Shown: positions 15,287-23,960 of the stretch, in pieces
Layout of the letters: each line of letters begins with the position of its first letter
How positions within the stretch are numbered: the stretch's first letter is position 1
Assembly (NCBI GenBank): GCA_039190385.1
Contig: JBCCYD010000012.1
Span: forward strand, 1-33,321
DNA length: 33,321 nucleotides
Direction of reading: 5' to 3'
Source of the DNA: Xenococcus sp039190385
Lineage (GTDB): Bacteria > Cyanobacteriota > Cyanobacteriia > Cyanobacteriales > Xenococcaceae
Translations under genes and position numbers: made by a program
Notes under the pieces: generated by a model
Database searches by the model: none
What the model was told of the DNA's origin: nothing
Seen by the model: only the letters and a program-made list of their open reading frames with translations

Positions 15287-15532
15287 TTAAGCATTTGTGG
15301 CGACAGATGCCAATTTAATTTGACGAGCCTGAGTTTTAATAGGCTGCAAACTATATCCCAGCAAAGGAAAGCCCTTACAGAAGAATCCACGCTGGGAATG
15401 GATTTCAAACATTGGTTGGCGTTTCTCTTGCCATTCGGCTTCCGTGACCAAGAAAAATCCCTCTGGACTTTTTATTAATTGCACAGGGGTTGATTTAGAA
15501 CGGGAAACGAGTAAGTGAGTTGGTCTAAACAT
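15287..15532 (-). CDS. Conserved hypothetical protein
   Basis: An 81-residue soluble protein read from the ATG at 15532 (MFRPTHLLVSRS). The frame extends 20 residues further to 15592, but that extension is Lys/Leu-rich and less protein-like. The sequence has PVQLIKSPEGFFLVTEAEWQ and RGFFCKGFPLLGYSLQPI, resembling a small protein seen in many cyanobacteria. No catalytic motif or membrane segment is visible. It is convergent with the small membrane gene to its left, with 22 bases between the stops. Function unknown. Confidence 0.6.
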   Translation of the reverse strand: MFRPTHLLVSRSKSTPVQLIKSPEGFFLVTEAEWQEKRQPMFEIHSQRGFFCKGFPLLGYSLQPIKTQARQIKLASVATNA

Positions 15533-15759
15533 CGTAATAAATTCAAATTTTTTTACCTTTACTGTTAATAAATCTAATAATTTTTCAGCCACTGAGGAAA
15601 TAAGGAAATCCGTAACGAATCAAAGCAGCTAACTCGCTTACATTTCCGCCCAGGCAGAGTATTAATACTCATACGGTTATTCACCCATCCCTAAGTAGGG
15701 TCGAGATCGCTAAAGTTTTAACTATAAGCTTTACAAAACTTTATAGAAGGGTGAAAGCC

Positions 15760-15846
15760 ATGATTAGTTTGATTTCTCTGGCAATTTATCTCTGGGCTTT
15801 TATAGCTGTATTGAACCGACTTACAAGTCAAAATCCATTCACTTAA
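15760..15846 (+). CDS. Candidate 28-residue single-helix membrane protein
   Basis: ATG at 15760 is preceded by GAAGG at 15746-15750, a good ribosome site with nine bases spacing. The product is a single hydrophobic helix (MISLISLAIYLWAFIAVLNR) with a short polar tail, TSQNPFT. This is the size and shape of photosystem or cytochrome b6f small subunits, but it does not match PetL, PetN, PetM, PsbX or Psb30 as I know them. It ends 53 bases before the ClpC-like gene on the same strand. Expression is not shown by the sequence alone. Confidence 0.45.
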   Translation: MISLISLAIYLWAFIAVLNRLTSQNPFT

Positions 15847-15899
15847 ATAACTTTGCTAAAAACTATTTTAAATTAGTCTTCCTATAGGTATCTTCCATT

Positions 15900-18197
15900 A
15901 TGTTTGAACGTTTTAATGACAAAGCTATTAAAGTAATCCTTCTAGCACAAGAAGAATCACGACGTCTAAAACATAACTTTGTGGCTCCTGAACAGATGCT
16001 CATCGGCCTAATCCTCGAAGGGACAAGTTGGGCCGCTATTATTTTGCAGGAATTTGGTCTAACCTTACCGGCTGTTAGTGCAGAAGTAGAAAAAACTCTG
16101 GGACTAGGAACAGGCTTTATCGGAGAAGATATTCCTTTTAATCCCAAAGCTCGACAAGTTCTAGAGCGGGCTAACAAAGAAGCGCAGCAACTTGCCCAAA
16201 ATTATGTCAGTCCAGAACATTTACTGTTAGCTCTAATTAGAGAACCTTCAGTCGCAAAAATTCTCCAGAATCTAGAACTTAATCGGGATCTAGTGCGAAC
16301 GCAAATCATTCGTGTTATTCGTAAACCCGTAGCTGTAGGAACTAAGAATACTGCCGATCGCAAAACTCAATCCTCTAAAATTAAGGCACTTGCTGAATTT
16401 GGGACTAATCTGACTCAACTTGCGATCGACGACAAGATCGATCCCGTTGTGGGTCGAGAACAGGAAATTGAGCGAGTGATTCAAATTTTGGGTCGTCGTA
16501 CTAAAAATAATCCCGTGTTGATTGGGGAACCCGGTGTCGGCAAAACCGCGATCGCGGAAGGATTAGCGCAACGGATTATCAGTCAAGATGTTCCTGAACT
16601 ATTAAGGGACAAACAAGTAATTAGTCTTGATATAGGTCAATTGATAGCGGGAACTAGCTTCCGAGGTGAGTTTGAAGAACGCCTCAAACAGGTAATGGCT
16701 GAAGTGCGCCAAGCAGGAAATATTATTTTAGTTATCGACGAAGTTCATACTCTAGTAGGTGCGGGATCTGCTGAAGGAGGCATGGATGCCGCAAATCTGC
16801 TCAAGCCTGCCCTAGCTAGAGGTGAGTTGCAATGTATTGGGGCTACCACTTTAGGTGAATACCGCGAACATATTGAGAAAGATGCAGCATTGGAGCGGCG
16901 CTTTCAACCAGTGATCGTAAAAGAGCCGAGTGTAGAAGATACAGTCGAAATCCTGCGAGGCATAAGGAGTCGTTACGAGGAGCATCATCGTTTAGTAATT
17001 AGTGATCAAGCAGTGACTGCCGCAGCGCAACTCTCAGACCGCTATATCTCAGATCGTTACTTGCCAGACAAAGCGATTGATCTAATTGATGAAGCAGGTT
17101 CTCGGGTTCACTTACGCCATTCTCAGCAAGCTCTGGAAAATCCTATAGTTAAAGCAGAAGATATTGCTCAGGTAGTCTCAGCCTGGACAGGAGTACCAGT
17201 CAATCGATTAAGTGAATCAGAGTCATTACAACTACTCAACCTAGAAGAAACCCTACACCAGCGAGTAATTGGGCAAAAACAGGCAGTTACGGCTGTAGCT
17301 CGGGCAATTCGGCGATCGCGTGTGGGCTTGAGAAGTGCGAATCGTCCTATCGCTAGCGTAATTTTTTGCGGGCCTACTGGTGTGGGTAAAACTGAGCTGA
17401 CAAAAGCTCTAGCCGCTAGTATCTTTGGCTCGGAAGAGGCCATGATTCGACTGGATATGTCGGAGTATATGGAGTCGCAGTCAGTGTCTAAGTTAATTGG
17501 TTCCCCTCCAGGTTATGTAGGTTATGGAGAAGGTGGTCAACTCACAGAAGCAGTTCGTCGTCAACCTTATGCGGTAGTTCTATTTGATGAGATTGAGAAG
17601 GCTCATCCCGATGTATTTAATTTAATGTTGCAACTGCTGGAAGATGGTCGTTTGACCGATGCTCAGGGTCGAGTCGTTAACTTTACTAATACTCTAATTA
17701 TCATGACTTCTAACCTGGGTGCACGAGCTATTGAAAAGCAGGGAACTGGCTTGGGTTTCTTTACTGCTGATTTAGATTTGGCAGAAGCTCAGTACAATCG
17801 TACTCGCGAACAGGTAAATGAAGCTCTTAAGCAGTCATTCCGCCCCGAATTTCTCAATCGTTTGGATGAAATTATTGTTTTTCAGCAATTGACTCGCAAT
17901 GAAGTTAAACAAATTGCGGAACTGTTATTGGCCAATGTGGAAGAACGTCTGAAGGAACAAGATCTTCAGCTAGAAGTTAGCGAAGCATTCAAAGATCTTT
18001 TAGTGACAGAAGGTTATGACCCCAGCTATGGAGCGCGTCCTCTCAGAAGAGCTGTGTCCCGACTAGTGGAAGATAATCTAGCAGAAGCTATTCTCTTAGG
18101 TCAGATTCAAGTGGGAGATACGGCAGTAATAGACATTGACGATGATGGTCGAGTGCAGGTTCAGCCGAAGCAAGTACCTGTTTTAGTAGCAGGTTAA
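15900..18197 (+). CDS. ClpC-type AAA+ unfoldase lacking the middle (coiled-coil) domain
   Basis: Hsp100 ATPase that unfolds proteins for the Clp protease. The double Clp_N domain covers residues 1-145, with the wording of ClpC (MFERFNDKAIKVI...). D1 has Walker A GEPGVGKT (209-216) and Walker B VIDE (278-281). D2 has Walker A GPTGVGKT (491-498) and LFDE (561-564). A ClpP-docking-type loop GTGLGF ends at 620. ClpC normally carries a middle domain with UVR motif between IDEAGSRV and the EDIAQVVSAWTGVP segment. Here only about 16 residues join them (403-418), so some 55-60 residues are missing and the protein is 765 instead of about 820 long. Probably a ClpC paralogue rather than the main essential ClpC. 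Confidence 0.9.
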   Translation: MFERFNDKAIKVILLAQEESRRLKHNFVAPEQMLIGLILEGTSWAAIILQEFGLTLPAVSAEVEKTLGLGTGFIGEDIPFNPKARQVLERANKEAQQLAQNYVSPEHLLLALIREPSVAKILQNLELNRDLVRTQIIRVIRKPVAVGTKNTADRKTQSSKIKALAEFGTNLTQLAIDDKIDPVVGREQEIERVIQILGRRTKNNPVLIGEPGVGKTAIAEGLAQRIISQDVPELLRDKQVISLDIGQLIAGTSFRGEFEERLKQVMAEVRQAGNIILVIDEVHTLVGAGSAEGGMDAANLLKPALARGELQCIGATTLGEYREHIEKDAALERRFQPVIVKEPSVEDTVEILRGIRSRYEEHHRLVISDQAVTAAAQLSDRYISDRYLPDKAIDLIDEAGSRVHLRHSQQALENPIVKAEDIAQVVSAWTGVPVNRLSESESLQLLNLEETLHQRVIGQKQAVTAVARAIRRSRVGLRSANRPIASVIFCGPTGVGKTELTKALAASIFGSEEAMIRLDMSEYMESQSVSKLIGSPPGYVGYGEGGQLTEAVRRQPYAVVLFDEIEKAHPDVFNLMLQLLEDGRLTDAQGRVVNFTNTLIIMTSNLGARAIEKQGTGLGFFTADLDLAEAQYNRTREQVNEALKQSFRPEFLNRLDEIIVFQQLTRNEVKQIAELLLANVEERLKEQDLQLEVSEAFKDLLVTEGYDPSYGARPLRRAVSRLVEDNLAEAILLGQIQVGDTAVIDIDDDGRVQVQPKQVPVLVAG

Positions 18198-18229
18198 GCG
18201 AATTTTTAAACAATCATTTTATTGCAATC

Positions 18230-19177
18230 ATGTTTAACTCAGTTAACGAAAATAGCTCTTTTGAAAGTAACACCCCTGAGCTAGACATGGCTCAACTACA
18301 AAAATTACTGCGCCAGCAAGCTCAACGTCGTCCTCTATTGGAGAATGTAACGATTCTTGGTTGCGGTTATGTGGGCAGTGCCTTGGCCTACAATTGGCAA
18401 GAACAGGGACATTTTGTTACTGGTACAACTACCAGTCGGGAACGTGTAGCTATACTATCAGAACTCGTTTCTCAGGTAGTCTTGATGAAAGGAGATGATG
18501 CCAATGCTATGGAATCTCTCGTTCAAGGTCAAGATACTATCGTGGTTAGTGTTGCGCCTACTAGTTCCACAGCAGCAGATGAGGATGGGTACTCAAATAC
18601 CTATCTTGCTACAGCTCAGAATTTAGTAAAAGCTCTGGCGCAAGCGCCTAGAGTTAAGCAAATCATTTATCTTAGTAGTTGCTCTGTTTATGGCGATCGC
18701 CAAGGAGCATGGGTCGATGAAAATTCAAGCATTATGCCCCAAGATCATCGAAGCCAAGTATTATCCAAAACTGAGCAAATATTAATGGGGGCAAACCAGG
18801 AAAACCGCAAAGTCTGTATCTTACGCCTAGGGGGAATTTATGGCCCTGGTCGAGAATTAATCAGGATGTATGGCGGTCTAGCTGGCATGATTATGCCTGG
18901 AACAGGCGAGCGCGTGATCAATTGGATTCATCGCGACGATATTGTTAAGGCGATCGAGTTTGCTCGATTAAACGAACTTGAGGGTATTTACAATCTAGTT
19001 GACGATAGCCAGCTCACAGTTAGAGAACAGGTTGAGCAAGTCTGCTATAAATATGGTTTGCCACCTGTCTATTGGGATTCATCTAAACCTGGGAGACGAG
19101 GCAATAGTGCCCGGATTAGTAATCAAAAGCTTAAAGCCGCAGGCTATGAGCTAATTCATCTCCAACTTAAAGCTTGA
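18230..19177 (+). CDS. Atypical extended SDR family NAD-dependent epimerase/dehydratase-like protein
   Basis: A Rossmann-fold protein with dinucleotide motif GCGYVG at residues 44-49 after a 40-residue Gln-rich N-terminal extension. The region around strand 5 reads IIYLSSCSVYGDRQGAW, as in sugar epimerases. The catalytic YxxxK is not intact, since the position before LSK180 reads RSQVLSKTE without Tyr. This is like YeeZ-type atypical SDRs, so the activity may differ or be lost. It starts 32 bases after the ClpC-like gene and may share its transcript. The substrate is unknown. Confidence 0.82.
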   Translation: MFNSVNENSSFESNTPELDMAQLQKLLRQQAQRRPLLENVTILGCGYVGSALAYNWQEQGHFVTGTTTSRERVAILSELVSQVVLMKGDDANAMESLVQGQDTIVVSVAPTSSTAADEDGYSNTYLATAQNLVKALAQAPRVKQIIYLSSCSVYGDRQGAWVDENSSIMPQDHRSQVLSKTEQILMGANQENRKVCILRLGGIYGPGRELIRMYGGLAGMIMPGTGERVINWIHRDDIVKAIEFARLNELEGIYNLVDDSQLTVREQVEQVCYKYGLPPVYWDSSKPGRRGNSARISNQKLKAAGYELIHLQLKA

Positions 19178-19246
19178 GCAATTGCGACTGGCTAAAATTA
19201 TCTTTGATACCAATAAAGAAATTAAGTCAATTCATTGCAAGAATAT

Positions 19247-19264
19247 TTTACATTTCGTTACAAT
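19247..19264 (+). promoter_or_regulatory. Perfect HLR1 (RpaB) element before the helical carotenoid protein gene
   Basis: TTTACATT-TC-GTTACAAT matches the HLR1 consensus (G/T)TTACA(T/A)(T/A)-N2-(G/T)TTACA(T/A)(T/A) at every defined position. It lies 40 bases before the start codon at 19305, in a position where the response regulator RpaB could occlude or aid RNA polymerase depending on light. Confidence 0.75.
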
Positions 19265-19304
19265 AGTCAACATAGCACTTCAACAATTACAAAGAATTAA
19301 TTTA

Positions 19305-19802
19305 ATGCTTATTACCACAAACAAATCATCATACACAAACATTTTTGCTACTGTTCCCCAAGCAGTCGAAGGGATACAAAGACTCTCTATTGATGAGCAA
19401 CTAGGACTGTTATGGGTTCTCTACGAAAACATGGGAAGTTTAGTCACTCCCGCAGCACCCGATGCGACCGAGCGCATAAAAATCTCTGGAGGCTTAATTA
19501 ATGAAGTAGTTAGCCTTCCCCAGCAAGAGCAGTTGAAGTTCATGCAGGATCTAGTAGCGCAGGTTAACAATCCTCTGACTAGAGCCTATGGAACTCTAAC
19601 TAGCAACAACAAACTGGCTTTTTGGTATCAATTAGCCGAGTTTATGCGTTCTGGGGACGTTATTGCTATTCCCGAAGATTATCAACTATCAGCACCGGCT
19701 AATGTAGTTTTGAACAAAGTTGTGGCCTTAGAATTTAATCAGCAAATTGCTGTCTTGCGCCTGATTGTGGGCAAGATGGGCATCAATCCCCTAGCAGCTT
19801 AG
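19305..19802 (+). CDS. Helical carotenoid protein (OCP N-terminal domain homologue)
   Basis: A 165-residue all-helical protein equivalent to the N-terminal, carotenoid-binding domain of the orange carotenoid protein, without the C-terminal NTF2-like sensor domain. Matching stretches include IQRLSIDEQLGLLWVLYENMG, the NNKLAFWYQLAEFMRSG core and AIPEDYQLSAPANVVLNKV. Such proteins bind keto-carotenoids and quench phycobilisome excitation or singlet oxygen; a crtW gene is in the window. The frame is open back to 19182, but the first 41 residues lack OCP similarity and overlap the HLR1 site, so the ATG at 19305 is chosen. The precise HCP clade is not assignable by eye. Confidence 0.9.
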   Translation: MLITTNKSSYTNIFATVPQAVEGIQRLSIDEQLGLLWVLYENMGSLVTPAAPDATERIKISGGLINEVVSLPQQEQLKFMQDLVAQVNNPLTRAYGTLTSNNKLAFWYQLAEFMRSGDVIAIPEDYQLSAPANVVLNKVVALEFNQQIAVLRLIVGKMGINPLAA

Positions 19803-19863
19803 TTAATAATCCCCATAATATCCACTCTTAGTATTAGCCTAACAGCTAACTAGCACCAACTCA

Positions 19864-21237
19864 ATGAAGTCCCAACTTACAGAAGGCCAGGTTTCAACCC
19901 AACTACTCAAACTATCGCTACCGATGGTCTGGGGCATCCTATCAATATTAGGTTTTAGCCTTGCTGATACCTATTTCGTAGCACAATTAGGAACTAAGGA
20001 ACTAGCAGCGATCAGTTTCACCTTTCCCGTGGTTTCCGTTTTATCAAGCATTGCCATGGGTTTAGGAACTGGAGTTTCTTCCGTGGTTGCTAGGGTAATT
20101 GGCAAGGGTGATCGCCTGCAAGTGCAGCGGTTGACCACCGATAGTCTTTTGCTATCTGTCGTGATTGTGGGAATTTTCTCTACTCTCGGTTTAAATACTA
20201 TCGATCCCCTATTTTCTAGTTTGGGAGCGAAACCTGAGCTGCTTCCTTTGATTCGGGACTACATGAGTATCTGGTATTGGGGAATGACGTTTTTAGTTGT
20301 TCCTTTAATCGGAAATAGTGCTTTACGCGCTAGTGGTAATACTCTGATTCCCAGCTTGATGATGACTTTAGCCGCTGGAATGAACATTCTCTTAGATCCC
20401 CTATTTATTTTTGGTTGGGGATCGATTCCTGGTTTAGGTCTGAAGGGAGCCGCGATCGCAAGTCTAATCTCTCGGGTTGGTATTTTAGCTGCCTCCCTAA
20501 GTTTTCTTCATTTTCGAGAACGTTTACTAATCTTCAATTGTCCTAGTTTACAAACTTTGCTCAAAAGCTGGCGCAGCTTGCTGTCTGTTGGATTACCAGC
20601 CGCAGCAACTAACCTAATTTCTCCGCTTTCTGTCAGTTTTGCGACCGGCTTGATTGCCCAATACGGAACTGAAGCAGTTGCGGGTTTTGGCTTAGCATCG
20701 CGGTTAGAAGCTCTGGCGCTGATTGTCCCTTTGGCAATTTCAGCTAGTTTGGGGCCTTTTGTTGGTCAGAATTGGGGAGCGCAATTGTACAGTAGGGTTA
20801 AGCGATCGCTGCGATTGAGTTTCTTCTTCTGTCTTACTTGGGGTGTTCTGATTGCTGTTTTATTAGGAACAATGGGATCAGGAATTGCTGCTTGGTTCGA
20901 TAGTGATCCTGGGGTCGTCAGTAGCGCCAGTGTTTATTTGACTCTCGTACCTATTAGTTATGGTGCTTTAGGAATTGTCTTTACTGCTAGTTCTGCTTTG
21001 AACGGTCTGGGCAAACCGATGCCTGCTTTGGGAATGTCAGTGTTTCGACTTTTACTTTTGTATCTTCCTTTGTCGTATTTGGGTAGTCTAATATTTGGGA
21101 TTCCTGGAATTTTTGCCGCAACTTGCTTGTCTAATGTGCTAGTTGGACTTTGGGCCTGGTCAAAGCATTCGCGTTGGATTAATCCCATCGTCGAAGTGAC
21201 TTCAAGCCAATTTTTATCCTTTTCAGAAGAACATTAA
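19864..21237 (+). CDS. MATE family efflux transporter
   Basis: Twelve hydrophobic helices in two related halves over 457 residues. The family pattern is clear: LSLPMVWGILSILGFSLADTYFVAQLGTKELAAISFTFP at the start, RASGNTLIPS in the first half, and LPAAATNLISPLSVSF opening the second half. MATE proteins export cationic drugs or metabolites using Na+ or H+ gradients; the substrate here is unknown. It begins 61 bases after the helical carotenoid protein gene and ends 30 bases before the UbiA-like gene, so the row may be one transcript. Confidence 0.93.
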   Translation: MKSQLTEGQVSTQLLKLSLPMVWGILSILGFSLADTYFVAQLGTKELAAISFTFPVVSVLSSIAMGLGTGVSSVVARVIGKGDRLQVQRLTTDSLLLSVVIVGIFSTLGLNTIDPLFSSLGAKPELLPLIRDYMSIWYWGMTFLVVPLIGNSALRASGNTLIPSLMMTLAAGMNILLDPLFIFGWGSIPGLGLKGAAIASLISRVGILAASLSFLHFRERLLIFNCPSLQTLLKSWRSLLSVGLPAAATNLISPLSVSFATGLIAQYGTEAVAGFGLASRLEALALIVPLAISASLGPFVGQNWGAQLYSRVKRSLRLSFFFCLTWGVLIAVLLGTMGSGIAAWFDSDPGVVSSASVYLTLVPISYGALGIVFTASSALNGLGKPMPALGMSVFRLLLLYLPLSYLGSLIFGIPGIFAATCLSNVLVGLWAWSKHSRWINPIVEVTSSQFLSFSEEH

Positions 21238-21267
21238 AAATGCACTAAAAGTATTTTGACATTATTT

Positions 21268-22170
21268 ATGTTGCCCTCTCAAACAGAAGAAAAATTTGTG
21301 CTTAGGCAATGGCTAACCAAAAGTTTTTTGGAGCTAGCAATTTATCCTAGTATCTGGACTGCTGCGGCAGTGGGATCATTAGCTTATTTTGTCCAGGAAA
21401 CTCTTGTTCTACCTCATGATTGGCGGGCGGTGGCTCTAATTTTTGCGACCGCTCTGCTTTTTTATAATCTAGACCGTCTTCTAGATTCCTATATTCAGCC
21501 GATTCCTGATCCCCAGGCTCAGTCCTATGTTCTTCATCCTGGTTTTAGGTTCCTGTTACTAATAACAGCGTTAGTAGTAGGAATTTTGTTTTATCAGGCT
21601 CCGACAACAGTAAAACTTGTAAGTTGTGGGGGACTTTTTCCTTTAATTTACGGAATGCCTTTAATGCCTTGGAAGCAAGGGCAAAACTGGCGGTGGTATC
21701 GTCTTAAAGATATTCCGGGATCTAAAGCCTTGATTGTGGCGGGGATCGTTACCTATGCTTTGGTTGCTGTGCCCCTAGCCTATGCTGGGGTCGCTTTTAA
21801 TAGCTCCGCAGTATTAATAACTATATTTTTACTAATTTTTACTGGTACAAACTCTCACCTGTTTGATGTTCGAGATCTCGAATCAGATCGAGAAAAAGGA
21901 GTGCGAACTTTACCTCTAATTGTGGGAGTGCAAGGAAATCGTCTGATCTGGACTGGCTTGAATCTTAGTTTTCTTGTCTTTTTGGGTTGGCTTTGGGGAT
22001 CAGGATGGAATATCCCTGGATTAGGAGTAATTTTACTCGTACTTATTGTTAACTTGATCTTTATTTGCTTCCTTGATGCTGAAACCCCAAGGAATACTTA
22101 CAACATCGCCTTAGACGGTTGCCTGTTCTTACCAGCTCTATTAACTGAAATATTCCATTTACTTTACTAG
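21268..22170 (+). CDS. UbiA-superfamily prenyltransferase-like membrane protein
   Basis: About eight hydrophobic helices. The two Asp-rich motifs of aromatic prenyltransferases are present in modified form: YNLDRLLDSY in the first loop (standard form NDxxDxxxD) and FDVRDLESDREKGVRTLPLIVG in the second, which is canonical. The family attaches polyprenyl chains to aromatic or quinone precursors in the membrane. The modified first motif leaves the activity open. An in-frame TTG at 21256 adds four residues; the ATG at 21268 is preferred. Its stop is 11 bases before ndhD, so translation is probably coupled to an NDH-1 subunit that uses plastoquinone. It does not look like the usual HPT, MenA or ChlG enzymes. 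Confidence 0.78.
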   Translation: MLPSQTEEKFVLRQWLTKSFLELAIYPSIWTAAAVGSLAYFVQETLVLPHDWRAVALIFATALLFYNLDRLLDSYIQPIPDPQAQSYVLHPGFRFLLLITALVVGILFYQAPTTVKLVSCGGLFPLIYGMPLMPWKQGQNWRWYRLKDIPGSKALIVAGIVTYALVAVPLAYAGVAFNSSAVLITIFLLIFTGTNSHLFDVRDLESDREKGVRTLPLIVGVQGNRLIWTGLNLSFLVFLGWLWGSGWNIPGLGVILLVLIVNLIFICFLDAETPRNTYNIALDGCLFLPALLTEIFHLLY

Positions 22171-22181
22171 ATATAAATTTT

Positions 22182-23723
22182 ATGATTACTGAATTTCCCT
22201 GGCTAACATTATTATTTCTCTTTCCTCTGATAGCGGCTTTACCGATTCCGTGGCTACCCGACAAAGAAGGCAAGACTGTTCGTTGGTATGCTCTCGTTGC
22301 TGGTCTATCAGAGTTTATTCTTATTTGCTATAGTTTTTGGCGTTTTTATGATCCCCAATCTCCTGATTTACAGCTTGTAGAAAGTTATTCCTGGCTACCT
22401 CAGTTGGGAATGCATTGGTCTTTGGCCGTAGATGGACTGTCTTTGCCTTTGGTGCTTTTATCGGCATTAGTAACAACTTTGGCAATTTTGGCTTCTTGGA
22501 AAGAAAATCGTAAGCCTCGTCTCTACTTTTTTCTATTGTTAGTTCTATACAGTGCTCAGGTGGGAGTATTTTTAGCCCAAGATTTACTGTTATTTTTCCT
22601 GATGTGGGAATTAGAGTTAGTTCCTGCCTATCTTTTGCTAGCGATTTGGGGTGGCGAAAGATGTCGTTACGCCGCGATGAAATTTATTCTTTATACAGCA
22701 GCGGGATCGATCTTTATTCTCGTTGCTGCTTTTATTTTGGCGTTTGCTGGAGAGGGAACCAGTTTTGAGTTGTCTCAACTCGCTCTCAATGATTACTCAC
22801 CCTATTTACAGAATTTGGTTTATGTCGCTTTCTTAATTGGCTTTGGGGTTAAATTACCGCTATTTCCTCTACATACTTGGCTACCAGATGCCCACGGCGA
22901 AGCACCCGCACCGGTCTCAGCAATTTTGGCTGGAGTTTTGTTAAAGATGGGAGGATACGGTTTATTGCGTATGAATGTAGAGTTGTTGCCCGATGCTCAT
23001 GAGAATTTTGCGCCACTTTTAGCGATTTTAGGAGTTATCGGGATTCTTTACGGTTCTTTAGCGGCTTGGGCGCAGACTAATCTGAAACGTCGGATTGCTT
23101 ATTCTTCGGTAGCGCAGATGGGATTTGTCTTGGTGGGGATCGCCTCGGTTTCGACTTTGGGCATTAACGGTGCGCTTCTCCAGATGATCTCTCATGGATT
23201 GATTGCAGCTTTTCTATTTTTACTAATTGGTGCGCTGTATGAACGGACACATACTTTAAAATTGGAGCAGATGGGAGGATTAGGTCAGCAACTACCTATC
23301 ACTTTTGCTTTTTTCACTGCGGGTTCGATGGCTGCTTTAGCATTACCGGGCTTGAGTGGGTTTGTAGCCGAATTAATGGTTTTTCTAGGTTTTACGACTA
23401 GTGAATTTTACAGTACGACTTTTCAAAGTATTATTATTTTGACGGCTACGGTAGGAATTATCTTTTCGGCTATTTATTCTTTGGCAAATTTACGTCAGAT
23501 TTTCTTTGGTGCTGCCAATCAAGAAAAAGGGAAAGAGAAGTTTTTACTTGATCTTCTACCTCGGGAAAAGTTTATTGCTACTTGCTTGTTGATATTAATT
23601 CTTGGAATTGGGATCTATCCCAAGTTAGTCACTAATGTCTTTGAGACTAAGGTTACGGCAATGACGGCACAAATGCCTCAATCTCAGGTTATTGCTTCTG
23701 TTTTTAGTGAGAGCGATCGATAG
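22182..23723 (+). CDS. ndhD: NAD(P)H-quinone oxidoreductase subunit 4 (NdhD paralogue)
   Basis: Proton-pumping antiporter-like membrane subunit of the cyanobacterial NDH-1 complex, in the thylakoid membrane. Conserved parts are MWELELVPAYLLLAIWGG with the key Glu, KLPLFPLHTWLPDAHGEAPAPVSAILAG, and QTNLKRRIAYSSVAQMGFVL. The length of 513 residues and 14 or so helices are typical. Cyanobacteria have several NdhD types (D1/D2 for respiration and cyclic flow, D3/D4 for CO2 uptake, D5/D6). This solo copy without an adjacent ndhF or cup gene is not of the CO2-uptake arrangement, but the exact type needs a tree. It is last in the MATE, UbiA-like, ndhD row. Confidence 0.9.
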   Translation: MITEFPWLTLLFLFPLIAALPIPWLPDKEGKTVRWYALVAGLSEFILICYSFWRFYDPQSPDLQLVESYSWLPQLGMHWSLAVDGLSLPLVLLSALVTTLAILASWKENRKPRLYFFLLLVLYSAQVGVFLAQDLLLFFLMWELELVPAYLLLAIWGGERCRYAAMKFILYTAAGSIFILVAAFILAFAGEGTSFELSQLALNDYSPYLQNLVYVAFLIGFGVKLPLFPLHTWLPDAHGEAPAPVSAILAGVLLKMGGYGLLRMNVELLPDAHENFAPLLAILGVIGILYGSLAAWAQTNLKRRIAYSSVAQMGFVLVGIASVSTLGINGALLQMISHGLIAAFLFLLIGALYERTHTLKLEQMGGLGQQLPITFAFFTAGSMAALALPGLSGFVAELMVFLGFTTSEFYSTTFQSIIILTATVGIIFSAIYSLANLRQIFFGAANQEKGKEKFLLDLLPREKFIATCLLILILGIGIYPKLVTNVFETKVTAMTAQMPQSQVIASVFSESDR

Positions 23724-23743
23724 GGGTAGAGCAGAGGGAGCGG

Positions 23744-23788
23744 CCCTAAAGGATACCGCTTCGCACGACCCGAAGGTAGTCCTTTAGG
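23744..23788. repeat. Imperfect inverted repeat, family shared with 27453-27472
   Basis: Arms CCTAAAGGATACC (23745-23757) and GGTAGTCCTTTAGG (23775-23788) pair with a single extra base. The 5' arm with GCTTCGC (to 23764) recurs on the other side of the conflict cassette at 27453-27472. Confidence 0.75.
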
Positions 23789-23896
23789 ATAAGGGGCGGA
23801 GGAGCAGAGGAGGATAATTACGAAGATTTATCCCTCAAAGTAAAATTAATATTTACTTAGGTTCTCTGCATAAAGCTCTATTAATTATTGAAGTAG

Positions 23897-23923
23897 GATG
23901 CTGTTAGCGCAGCGTAACGCATC
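23897..23923. repeat. REP-like palindrome GATGC...GCATC
   Basis: GATGC-T-GTTA-GCGCAGCG-TAAC-GCATC forms a stem with one bulged T. This is a widespread cyanobacterial dispersed repeat type. It lies in the ndhD to Trypco1 gap. Confidence 0.75.
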
Positions 23924-23960
23924 TTTATTTTAGTGTTGCTGGGATCTTTATATCATTTCC

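Noticed and set aside
19182..19304. 41-residue N-terminal extension of the helical carotenoid protein
   Set aside because: It has no similarity to OCP proteins and overlaps the HLR1 promoter element.
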